Origin: Smithellaceae bacterium
GTDB lineage: Bacteria > Desulfobacterota > Syntrophia > Syntrophales > Smithellaceae
Direction: 5' to 3'
DNA: 45,311 nt
Assembly (NCBI GenBank): GCA_028693285.1
Contig: JAQUVQ010000019.1
Span: forward strand, 1-45,311
Below, piece by piece: positions 17,029 through 24,962 of this stretch. Made by a program: the position numbers and the translations under genes. The notes beneath the pieces were generated by a model, which worked only from the letters and a program-made list of their open reading frames with translations, searched no databases and had not been told where the DNA came from. How positions within the stretch are numbered: the first letter of the stretch is position 1; each line of letters opens with the position of its first letter.

Positions 17029-18155
17029 TTTAAATATTTTCTTACCACCGGATCGTCGGGGTTCAAATACAGCAGATTTTTGGGCGACCGGCTTTTGGCG
17101 ATAATGCGGACCAGCGCCTTTTTCTTTTTTTCCGCCGCCGCGTTTTTCAGTTCCACAAGCGCCGGCGGCGGCGCCTCTCGAAATTCCAGAACGCCCCGTT
17201 GGCGCGCCAGTGAAACCAGTTTTTGTCCCGCACCGCTGCGGACAATCACCTGATTCCAGCCGCGCATTTCCTCCGGATTCGCGCCGAAGCGGGCGGCGCC
17301 CACGGACAGGTCGGCAAACTCCGCCGTGGAATCGACGCAGCAGCGGCAGGCTTCACGCACACAGGAATCCACCTCGTCCATCGGCACATTTGCCGAGCCC
17401 CCGGCCGTGCGGAGTTCGAGAACATTTTTCCCCGCGGGAATATCCATGCCGGTCAGGGCTGACGCGGAAAGTTGATATTTTTCCAGAAGATTCTGAAAAC
17501 GATCGAGGGCGAGCGTCCAGCCGCAAAACAAACCGATCACCAGCGAAAGCGACCCGCCCTTTCGGTATCCGTCGATTTTCGCCGTCCTGATTTTGGCCAG
17601 CGCGATCGCCTGGCAGGGCGTGGCCACGATGCCAAGTCTGCCCGCGCCGCTTTCCGGCGCGCGGTGAAACGCGGCGACCGTCGGCGCCGCCCAAAACCGG
17701 CTTTGAGCATAATCCGCCAGCTCTTCCGCGCGGTCGATCAGAAGGCCTTCGGGTTCGCGTCCATCCAGACGGCCGGAAACGATCGCCGCGTCGATCCATC
17801 CTTCGGACATCGCCAGCCCGAGGAGCGCCGTCACGGTTCCGCCGTGCTGCGCGCGGGACCGCAGTCCCTCGTCCTTCGCTCGGGTGAGCCAATACTCCTT
17901 CACCGGGCCGATTTCGTCGGTCGCGTCTGAAGCGTCAAAAAGGCTTTCCCGAAGAAGCGGCAGATCGGAAGGTGTTCGGGGGCAAAAGGCGCGACATTTG
18001 CCGTCGGGCAGGTCACAGTCAAAAAGCTGAACGGTTCTGTCTTTGTAAACCGCCTGATAAGGGCACAGCCCCACGCACGCACCGCAGCCGGTGCAGAGGC
18101 TTTTTTCCAGAACGTCTTTTTTCAGCCTGGACTGACTGCTTCGTTTTTTTCTCAT
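17025..18155 (-). CDS. FrhB/FpoF-family flavoprotein with N-terminal iron-sulfur site
   Basis: The 376-residue protein has an N-terminal ferredoxin-like stretch (CTGCGACVGLCP and then CRAFCP) followed by the coenzyme F420 hydrogenase/dehydrogenase beta-subunit fold: HGGTVTALLGLAMSEGWID, GIVATPCQAIALAKIR and GLFCGWTLA are the recognisable parts. Family members move electrons between ferredoxin and a flavin or F420 acceptor; the acceptor here is unknown and F420 should not be assumed. The ATG at 18155 overlaps the SDR stop as TGATG. The frame is open further upstream inside the SDR gene, but that part is not protein-like. Next to iorAB, it may re-oxidise their ferredoxin. Confidence 0.82.
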   Translation of the reverse strand: MRKKRSSQSRLKKDVLEKSLCTGCGACVGLCPYQAVYKDRTVQLFDCDLPDGKCRAFCPRTPSDLPLLRESLFDASDATDEIGPVKEYWLTRAKDEGLRSRAQHGGTVTALLGLAMSEGWIDAAIVSGRLDGREPEGLLIDRAEELADYAQSRFWAAPTVAAFHRAPESGAGRLGIVATPCQAIALAKIRTAKIDGYRKGGSLSLVIGLFCGWTLALDRFQNLLEKYQLSASALTGMDIPAGKNVLELRTAGGSANVPMDEVDSCVREACRCCVDSTAEFADLSVGAARFGANPEEMRGWNQVIVRSGAGQKLVSLARQRGVLEFREAPPPALVELKNAAAEKKKKALVRIIAKSRSPKNLLYLNPDDPVVRKYLK

Positions 18156-18946
18156 CAATGAACGCCCTTGGCCGCGCTTCCGTCCACCAGCAGATTCACT
18201 CCGTTGATGTAGGCGGCCTGTTCCGACGCGAGAAACGCCACGACGCTTCCGATTTCTTCCGGCCGGCCCAGTCTTCCGGCGGGGATGGCGGCGGCCGTTT
18301 CGGCAAAATACCGCTCGATGGAGATCCGCCGTGCTTCGGCTCGGAAACGGGCCAGCTCCTCCTGCCGTTGGGTTCGAATGTGGCCGGGGCACACGGTATT
18401 GATCGTAATGTTGTATTTTGCATACTGGTTGGCCAGCACCTTGACAAGGCCGCCGATGCCGGGGCGTATCGCGGCGGAGAGCAGCAGTTCATTGACGGGC
18501 TGCTTGGCGACAATCGAGTTGATGGTAATAATCCTGCCCCACTCCTGCCGCACCATCATGGGCAGCACGGCGCGGGTCAGACGCACCATGCTCATCAGCG
18601 TCAGCTCATGCGCCTTTTGCCAGTCTTTGTCGGTCAGCGCAAGCATCTCGCCTGCCGGAGGCCCGCCGGCGTTTACGACCAGAACATGAACCGTGCCGAA
18701 GCGCCTGCGGGCTTGCGAAACCAGCTCCCGAACGTCCTTGGGTTTGGTGACATCGGCCCGAACGGAAACGACGACCGAACCGGTTTCTTCCTGAATCTCG
18801 CAGGCCGTCCGGTTGATTTCCTTTTTGCGCCGCGCGCAGATGACCACCGTCGCACCTTCCAGCGCAAGCTGACGCGCCGCCGCCCTGCCCAGTCCCCGGC
18901 TTGCCGCGGCGACGACGGCTATTTTATTTTTCAATCCAAAATCCAT
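18155..18946 (-). CDS. SDR-family oxidoreductase, atypical catalytic residues
   Basis: A 263-residue Rossmann-fold protein of the short-chain dehydrogenase family. The nucleotide-binding motif reads AAASRGLGRAAAR and NAGGPPAGE is the NAG motif. The usual catalytic Ser is present (INSIVAKQP), but where YxxxK is expected the sequence reads ELLLSAAIRPGIGGL, without the catalytic Tyr or Lys. A subgroup of SDRs resembling 3-oxoacyl-ACP reductase is known to lack the full tetrad, so this is probably a genuine subfamily trait and not damage. GGAGGG precedes the ATG. It is the first gene of the SDR-FrhB-iorA-iorB run. Confidence 0.85.
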   Translation of the reverse strand: MDFGLKNKIAVVAAASRGLGRAAARQLALEGATVVICARRKKEINRTACEIQEETGSVVVSVRADVTKPKDVRELVSQARRRFGTVHVLVVNAGGPPAGEMLALTDKDWQKAHELTLMSMVRLTRAVLPMMVRQEWGRIITINSIVAKQPVNELLLSAAIRPGIGGLVKVLANQYAKYNITINTVCPGHIRTQRQEELARFRAEARRISIERYFAETAAAIPAGRLGRPEEIGSVVAFLASEQAAYINGVNLLVDGSAAKGVH

Positions 18947-18992
18947 AAACCCTCCGGGTTTTCTTCATGCGAAGCACGAACGCAAAAGCGCA

Positions 18993-21011
18993 TTACACGA
19001 CGACGCGGGAGACGGTCTCGCTCAGTCCTCTGGCGGCGGTATTCAACTGCTCCGTGACGGCTTTAAACTGGGACAGAGAACCGGTCAACTGCGCCGCGCC
19101 TGCGTTCAGTTCGGCCATGGCTTCGCTGATCTGGCGGGAGCCCAGGGACTGGAAGCGCATGCCTTCATTGACCTTTTCTAATTCCGGGCCGAGATTGGCC
19201 ACACGGGCGATCACCTCAGTGAGCTGTATCGTCGCATCTTCGGCGGAGCGGACCCCGCAGGCGACCTCCTGGCGAAAATGGTCCATCTCGCTCACGCCGT
19301 CCGCGACCGATGCCTGCATTTCGCTGATAATGTCGGAAATATCCAGCGTTGAAATGGCGGTTTCATTGGCCAGCCGTCCGATTTCCCGCGCAACCACGGA
19401 AAAGCCCCTTCCGTATTCCCCCGCCTTTTCCGCTTCGATGGCGGCGTTGAGCGACAGGAGGTTCGTCTGGTCTGAAATCTTGGTAATCGTCGCAATAATG
19501 CTGTCGATGCTCGCCGCCTTCTGGCGCATCAACGCGAGTTTTTCCGAAATGCTGTCCGTTCCCGCGGAGAGGCTTTGCATGGCGCCCTGCAGACCGGAAA
19601 GGCTCTTCTGACCGGCGTTGGCCTGCCGGGAGGCTTCGCCGGCGGAATTTTTGACGTTCTCCATGGTGCCGGCCAGCTCCTGGGACGTCGCCGAGATCTG
19701 TCTGGAAGAAACCCCCACCTGCGCCACGTTTCCTTCCAGACTCTTCATCGCCTCTTCCTGGCGGCCCGAGGCCGAAACGATGGAGGCCGTGGTCGCGTTG
19801 AGGGTATCGACCGCCTCCCGGATTCGGATCGTCTGCTCCCGAATGCTTCGGGTCATGTTGTTGATGGAGCGGCTGAGCTGGCCCACCTCGTTGCGGCTGC
19901 TGCCGGGATCGATCTGGACGCGCAGATCGCCTTTGGCGACGCTGTCCGCCGCGCCGGTCAGCTTTTCCATCGGTTTGCCGACCAGGCTTCGGGTCAGGAA
20001 ATAGACGAGCAGCGCGACCGCGACGGCCACCAGGAGCATGCTGATCAGCAGCTTCAGCAGAAAGGCGAAAATGTCGGAGAGCACCTCATCGTAGTTCCGG
20101 CAGAAAATGATGTACCAGCTGTCCTCCATGTGAAACTGCGCCGTGGTCAGCTTTTCCACGTAGTAGGCCTTGGTGGTGCCCGCAAAGTCGGACAGAAAAT
20201 AGGATTCGCCGGCGGCAATCTTGTCCATCACGGGTTTCACCAGCGCCGGGCCTTTCTTGTTCAGGATCAGAGATTTTTGCGGATGGGAAATGATCATGCC
20301 GTCCTGATCGATCATCGAAAGGTAGCCGGTCGCGCCGATGACGGATTTCTCAACGAAAAACTCCGTGAAATAATCCATTCTCGGGGCGACAATGGTCGCG
20401 CCCACAATCTCGCCGTTGTGTTCGATCGGTGCGGCGACGACAAAAATGGGGTTTCCTCTGAGGATGCTGGGATATACCTCGCTGATGAAGTAAGGCTTCC
20501 CCGCAAAAACATTCTTGATGTAACTGAATTCGGGTCCGCATTTCCCGATGGTTTTGCCGCCCACCGTGTCGATGAAGAAATTCCCATTCCCGATGATTTT
20601 CTTTTCGCCCTGAACGTCCACGGCAACCGTCCGGTCCGGGGCAAGCTTTGCGGCAAGGGGAATATTTTCATAATAGGGATGGCGCGCGTGCATCTCGGAC
20701 AGGTATTTCTGCGCGTCCGCTCTCTTCTGCGGGTCCGCCGGGGAAAGAGCGACGGCAATAATTCTCGGGTCGCGGGCAATGGTCTGCGCCGTGCGGATCT
20801 GCTCCTCCAGCCAGCGCATGAGCGCCTGATTGGTCTTCTTCGCAACGACTTCGGCTAGCTCGTAATTGGTTTTCAGGGCTTCCGGTTTGCCCAGGGTGTA
20901 CGCGACAAATCCGAAGGCAAGAAAAAGCAGCAGGATGGCCGGAATCAGCAGCAAAAGATACTGCGTGGAAATTTTCCGCGAATTATATTTCCTGATTAAT
21001 GAGTCCAGCAT
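18993..21011 (-). CDS. Methyl-accepting chemotaxis protein with a dCache-like sensor
   Basis: The 672-residue receptor has an N-terminal transmembrane helix (about 18-40), a large periplasmic sensor (about 41-310) resembling a double Cache domain (YLSEMHARHPYYENIPLA and VKSVIGATGYLSMIDQDG-like motifs, the latter seen as EKSVIGATGYLSMIDQDG), a second helix (LISMLLVAVAVALLVYFL), HAMP, and the cytoplasmic signalling domain. The signalling tip KISDQTNLLSLNAAIEAEKA and GRGFSVVAREIGRLANE are standard. There is no C-terminal pentapeptide for CheR/CheB docking. No che genes are nearby. Ligand unknown; dCache sensors often bind amino or organic acids. Confidence 0.92.
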   Translation of the reverse strand: MLDSLIRKYNSRKISTQYLLLLIPAILLLFLAFGFVAYTLGKPEALKTNYELAEVVAKKTNQALMRWLEEQIRTAQTIARDPRIIAVALSPADPQKRADAQKYLSEMHARHPYYENIPLAAKLAPDRTVAVDVQGEKKIIGNGNFFIDTVGGKTIGKCGPEFSYIKNVFAGKPYFISEVYPSILRGNPIFVVAAPIEHNGEIVGATIVAPRMDYFTEFFVEKSVIGATGYLSMIDQDGMIISHPQKSLILNKKGPALVKPVMDKIAAGESYFLSDFAGTTKAYYVEKLTTAQFHMEDSWYIIFCRNYDEVLSDIFAFLLKLLISMLLVAVAVALLVYFLTRSLVGKPMEKLTGAADSVAKGDLRVQIDPGSSRNEVGQLSRSINNMTRSIREQTIRIREAVDTLNATTASIVSASGRQEEAMKSLEGNVAQVGVSSRQISATSQELAGTMENVKNSAGEASRQANAGQKSLSGLQGAMQSLSAGTDSISEKLALMRQKAASIDSIIATITKISDQTNLLSLNAAIEAEKAGEYGRGFSVVAREIGRLANETAISTLDISDIISEMQASVADGVSEMDHFRQEVACGVRSAEDATIQLTEVIARVANLGPELEKVNEGMRFQSLGSRQISEAMAELNAGAAQLTGSLSQFKAVTEQLNTAARGLSETVSRVVV

Positions 21012-21377
21012 CGGCGCCCTTAGTCATCCGTGATTCGTTCTTTGATCCTTTACGGATGATTTGGATACCCTATTGGCGATAATTTATCAACAACTTCCGC
21101 GCGCCGGACGGCCGTCTTGCCCTGTGTTTTTTTCACGCCCCGGCCGCTGATTTCACTTGAAAGGACGGGGCGGGCCATGTAAACATACGGACCGGCGGAC
21201 GGATTTTGGGGTATGGTTCGACGGGCTCACCGCTCGACGGACTCACCGCTCGACGGGACCTGCCCTGCGTTTATCGAAGGGCTCGCCGCCGCTTGTTCCT
21301 TGTCATGGTTCGACAGGCTCACCATGACACCCAGGATTGTCATCCCGAGCACGTCGAGGGATGGCGGGAATATTAAA
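21012..21377. other. Intergenic region between divergent MCP and CoA-transferase genes
   Basis: This 366-bp gap has no credible gene. It must hold the promoters of both genes, but I found no convincing sigma-70 or sigma-28 motif. The half nearer the CoA-transferase is occupied by the repeats listed at 21214-21329. Confidence 0.6.
21214..21329. repeat. Repeats of the GGTTCGACRGGCTCACC type
   Basis: Three head-to-tail related units start at 21214 (GGTTCGACGGGCTCACC, GCTCGACGGACTCACC, GCTCGACGGGACC). A further copy at 21307 lies inside a perfect 9-bp inverted repeat, TGTCATGGT (21301-21309) and ACCATGACA (21321-21329), separated by 11 bp. Similar GGTTCGACAAGCTCACC motifs are frequent intergenic repeats in bacterial genomes. 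Function unknown. Confidence 0.65.
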
Positions 21378-22685
21378 ATGGCCGGTTTTACGCATCAGTA
21401 CCGTGAAAAATTGACGACGTTCGAGGAAGCGGCGAAAGCCGTCAAGGACGGGGACACGCTGATCCACGGCGTCACCATTGCCGAGCCGCCGGGCCTGCTG
21501 GCGGCCATCGCCCATCGCGCCCGCCTGGGCTCGCTGAACCATCTCAAAGTTTACACGTTCAACGCCCAGAAGCACTTTGCCGAAACACTGGGAAGTCCGG
21601 ATATCGCCGACGTCATTGACTCCTACAGCTGGTTCGTAAGCGAAAACTCCCGCAACATGGTCCAGGTCGGGTTGACGCAATTCGTCCCCGCCTATCTCCA
21701 TCAGGTTCCGAAAATCGTCATGGAGACGATGGACGTCGATGTTGCCGTGGCCACGGTTGCCCCGATGAACGAAGACGGCTGCTTCAGCTTCGGCCCCTGC
21801 AACGGCTACATGTCCGTCATGGCAACGCTGTGCAAAACCCTGATCGTCGAGGTAAACGAAAACATGCCCTTCGTTTACGGCGACGCCCTGATTCACATCT
21901 CCGACATCGAAATGATTGTTGAAAATACCGTTCCCCTGCTGGAATTGCCGCCCCTGCAGCCGAATCCGCTGGACCCGGTCATCGGCAAGATTGTCGCCGA
22001 ATACATTCCGGACCGGGCGGTAATTCAACTGGGCATCGGCACCCTTCCCAATGCCATCGCGCCCTGCCTGGAAGGACACCGGGACCTGGGCATCCACACC
22101 GAGCTTCTGTGCCCCGGCATGGTGGATCTGATTCAAAAAGGCGTAATTACCGGAGCGCACAAGAACGTGCATGCGGGCAAACATATCTTTTCGCTGGCCT
22201 ACGGCGGAAAAGAGACGTTTGAATATATGAACGGGAACAAAAGCTTTGAAAATTATCCCAGCTCCTACGTCATGAATCCCGGCGTCATCGCCCAAAACCA
22301 CCGCATGACGGCCGTGAACGCCATCCTTCAGATTGATCTGCTGGGGCAGTGCAACGCGGAATTCCTGGAAGGGCGGCAGTACAGCGGCACGGGGGGACAG
22401 CTTGATTTTGTCCGGGGAGCCTACGATTCGCCCGAAGGCAAAGCCATACTGGTTTTGTATTCCACGGCAAAAAATGAAAAAGTGTCGCGCATCGTCAGCC
22501 GTTTCCCGGCGGGAACCATGGTCACCACGCCCCGAAACGACGCGCATTACGTCGCGACGGAGTACGGCATCGTCAACCTGAAAGGCAAATCCACGAGGGC
22601 AAGGGCGCTGGCGCTGATCAGCATCGCTCATCCCAAGTTCCGGGAAGGGCTCATGAGGGAAGCCGAAAATATGTCGCTCATGTGA
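21378..22685 (+). CDS. Acetyl-CoA hydrolase/4-hydroxybutyrate CoA-transferase family protein
   Basis: The 435-residue family I CoA-transferase moves CoA between acyl-CoA and a carboxylate such as acetate. Conserved parts include QLGIGTLPNAIAPCL, the catalytic Glu region LGIHTELLCPGMVDLI, GGQLDFVRGA and the C-terminal TEYGIVNLKGKSTRARAL with PKFREGL. The ATG at 21378 (MAGFTHQYREKL) is used because the family's homology begins there; the open frame continues upstream only through the repeat region and is not protein-like. In a syntroph it could handle butyrate-, benzoate- or crotonate-derived CoA esters, which is inference. No partner gene is adjacent. Confidence 0.87.
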   Translation: MAGFTHQYREKLTTFEEAAKAVKDGDTLIHGVTIAEPPGLLAAIAHRARLGSLNHLKVYTFNAQKHFAETLGSPDIADVIDSYSWFVSENSRNMVQVGLTQFVPAYLHQVPKIVMETMDVDVAVATVAPMNEDGCFSFGPCNGYMSVMATLCKTLIVEVNENMPFVYGDALIHISDIEMIVENTVPLLELPPLQPNPLDPVIGKIVAEYIPDRAVIQLGIGTLPNAIAPCLEGHRDLGIHTELLCPGMVDLIQKGVITGAHKNVHAGKHIFSLAYGGKETFEYMNGNKSFENYPSSYVMNPGVIAQNHRMTAVNAILQIDLLGQCNAEFLEGRQYSGTGGQLDFVRGAYDSPEGKAILVLYSTAKNEKVSRIVSRFPAGTMVTTPRNDAHYVATEYGIVNLKGKSTRARALALISIAHPKFREGLMREAENMSLM

Positions 22686-22755
22686 AAATCCCGTCCCGCC
22701 GGCTAAAAGAAGAATCCCGGCGGACGTCAATCCAACGAGCGTTGAGGACCGGATC

Positions 22756-24306
22756 ATGACTTCAGAAAAACTGCAAAAAGAAATGGACCAAATGCGCAAA
22801 ACCCTGAACCGCCTTCAGGAATCCGACGCGAAGCACAGAGAAGCGGCGGAGGCTTTCCGGAAATGCGAGCAGGAATACCGCGAAATGGTCGAGCTGGCCA
22901 ACAGCATCATTCTGCGCATGGACACTTCCGGCAAAATTCTCTTCGTCAACGACTACGCCCTTCAATTTTTCGGCTTTTCAAAAGAGGAGCTCATCGGAAA
23001 AAATTTGATCGGAACCATCGTTCCGCAGATGGAGTCCTCCGGACGCGATCTTGCGGCCTTCATGGCATCGGTCTGCCGAAAACCCGGCGAACACACCACC
23101 AACGAAAACGAAAACATGAAAAAAGACGGCAGCCGGGTCTGGATCCTGTGGACCAACCGGCCCGTCCTCGATGAAAAAGGACAAATCGCCGAAATCATTT
23201 CCGTCGGAAACGACATCACGGAAAAAAAGGAGGCGGAAAAAATTCTGCGAAACGCCCGCGACGAACTGGAACGGGAGGTGCGGGAAAGGACAAAGGAACT
23301 CAAGAAGCTCAATGAGGATCTGCTGTTCGAGGTGGCCGAGCGCAAAATTTCCGAAGAGGCCTTAAAGGAAAGCGAAGTCCGGTACCGCAGCATCGTCGAG
23401 AACGCCTTTGAAGGAATTTTTCAAACCACCCTGGAAGGCAAATGCACGATGGCGAATGCCGCCCTGGTGTCCCTGCTGGGCTACGCCTCCGCCAAAGAAT
23501 ACATGGCCGCAACGTCCCGTCCAGAAAATCTTTATGTGGAGGCGTCCGACCGGCAGGAACTGATCGGGCTTCTGAAAACGGACGGGTACGTGAAGGGTTT
23601 TGAAACGCAATTCTACCGCAGGGACGGCGGCAAAATATCCGTTTCCCTGAATGTCCGCGCCATGTTCGACGAGCGGGGCAATTTCATCTATTACCAGGGA
23701 ACCGTCATCGACATCAGCGCGGAAATCACCCTGCGGCGCATTCTGGACGAAACCACCGGCGCGCTCTCCACGGCTGTTGAAGTCCGCGACCCCTATACCG
23801 CGGGCCACCAGGAAAGGGTGACGCGCCTGGCCGAGGCCATCGCCGCCGAAATGAATTTCAGCGACGAACACATCAGCGCCGTTCACACGGCGGGCATGCT
23901 CCATGACATCGGGAAAATTTACGTGCCCGCGGAGTTTCTCAGCCGGCCGGGCAAGATCACGGCCGAGGAGTACAGCATCCTGAAGCGGCACGCGCAAGAA
24001 GGCTTCGAAATCCTGAAAAACATCGAGTACAAGTATCCGATTGCCGAAATCGTCTATCAGCACCACGAAAGGCTGGACGGCTCGGGATATCCCCGCGGCC
24101 TTCGCGCGGATCAGATCCTGATCGAGGCCAGAATCATCTCGGTGGCCGATGTCGTCGAGGCCATGGCCTCTCCCCGGCCCTACCGGCCGGCGCTCGGGAT
24201 CGAAAAAGCGCTGAATGAAATCCGGCAAAACCGGGGCGTCCTCTACGATGAAAACGTCGTCGACACGTGCCTGGCGCTGTTTCTGCACAAAGAATTTTAT
24301 TTTTGA
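22756..24306 (+). CDS. PAS-PAS-HD-GYP c-di-GMP phosphodiesterase
   Basis: A 516-residue cytoplasmic regulator. An N-terminal coiled coil (about 1-35) is followed by PAS 1 (about 36-155, NSIILRMDTSGKILFVNDYA), a second coiled coil, PAS 2 (about 210-325, ENAFEGIFQTTLEGKC) and an HD-GYP domain (about 335-510). The HD motif reads MLHDIGKIYVP and the GYP motif HHERLDGSGYPRGL, so the metal-binding residues of active c-di-GMP hydrolases are present. GAGGACC lies upstream of the ATG. It follows the CoA-transferase by 70 bp, a gap containing the inverted repeat CCGCCGG/CCGGCGG; co-transcription is possible but functional linkage is not evident. Confidence 0.9.
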   Translation: MTSEKLQKEMDQMRKTLNRLQESDAKHREAAEAFRKCEQEYREMVELANSIILRMDTSGKILFVNDYALQFFGFSKEELIGKNLIGTIVPQMESSGRDLAAFMASVCRKPGEHTTNENENMKKDGSRVWILWTNRPVLDEKGQIAEIISVGNDITEKKEAEKILRNARDELEREVRERTKELKKLNEDLLFEVAERKISEEALKESEVRYRSIVENAFEGIFQTTLEGKCTMANAALVSLLGYASAKEYMAATSRPENLYVEASDRQELIGLLKTDGYVKGFETQFYRRDGGKISVSLNVRAMFDERGNFIYYQGTVIDISAEITLRRILDETTGALSTAVEVRDPYTAGHQERVTRLAEAIAAEMNFSDEHISAVHTAGMLHDIGKIYVPAEFLSRPGKITAEEYSILKRHAQEGFEILKNIEYKYPIAEIVYQHHERLDGSGYPRGLRADQILIEARIISVADVVEAMASPRPYRPALGIEKALNEIRQNRGVLYDENVVDTCLALFLHKEFYF

Positions 24307-24363
24307 ACAGGAAGCCGGTGGAAAAAGGCCTTTCAAGGGGAAGGACCCGGCAATGCTTTCCGC

Positions 24364-24870
24364 CTACAGAGAATGCATTTTGAGAGACCGGCCATAGATG
24401 GTCTGGCCAAGCTTGACCGTCATCTCTTTAATCATGGCAACTTCCTTTGATGAAAATTTCAGCTTTGCCTCGGTTTTTTCGGCCGTCACGGAAAAGCCGC
24501 CGGCTGCGTTGCAGCCGTGCATCCGGCAGGAGGCGGGAAAACGGCGCTCAGGTTTGTCGGCGTAATCCGGCGAGGTGGTGTCCACCAACCCGTCGATCGA
24601 TGATACTTTAATCGTGTATCCCTTCTTCTTCAGGCCCGCGGACAGTTGATCCAGCAGGCGGGAAACCTTGTCGTAGGGCCGGATTTTTTCAAACATGAAC
24701 CAGAGAGTAACCCTTGGGTGCTTCGTCATGGCGGGGGCATCCGGATCGGAAAGGATTTCGCTGAAGGTTCCGCCGTGCCCCGTCCTGCTGTCGAAATCCC
24801 CGAAAAATCGCATCCCGAAAGCGTCCACCCGCTCGCCGCTCATTCCGAACTTGAATTTTAGTACCTGCAT
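24364..24870 (-). CDS. Unrecognised 168-residue protein
   Basis: I do not recognise this family. It is a soluble protein without signal peptide or membrane segment. It starts MQVLKFKFGMSGERVDAFGM and contains TKHPRVTLWFMFEKIRPYDK, a Cys pair in SCRMHGCNAAGG near residue 117, and a charged beta-like end. The pattern of alternating strands and one amphipathic helix (SRLLDQLSAGLKKKGYTIKV) suggests a small alpha/beta domain. The ATG at 24870 has GAGAGGA directly upstream; the frame is open for 21 codons more. It ends 57 bp from the convergent HD-GYP gene and follows the ABC ATPase by 92 bp on the same strand. Confidence 0.65.
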   Translation of the reverse strand: MQVLKFKFGMSGERVDAFGMRFFGDFDSRTGHGGTFSEILSDPDAPAMTKHPRVTLWFMFEKIRPYDKVSRLLDQLSAGLKKKGYTIKVSSIDGLVDTTSPDYADKPERRFPASCRMHGCNAAGGFSVTAEKTEAKLKFSSKEVAMIKEMTVKLGQTIYGRSLKMHSL

Positions 24871-24962
24871 ATCCTCTCTTTTCCCGTCTGAATCTCTCGG
24901 CGTCCTTCGTTTTTCATCCACCGCCGCACGCACATATCATATGTCGAAGCCAATCGCAGTAT

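Noticed and set aside
21303-22799. 498-codon minus-strand frame opposite the CoA-transferase
   Set aside because: Antisense shadow, and its end reads through the repeat region.
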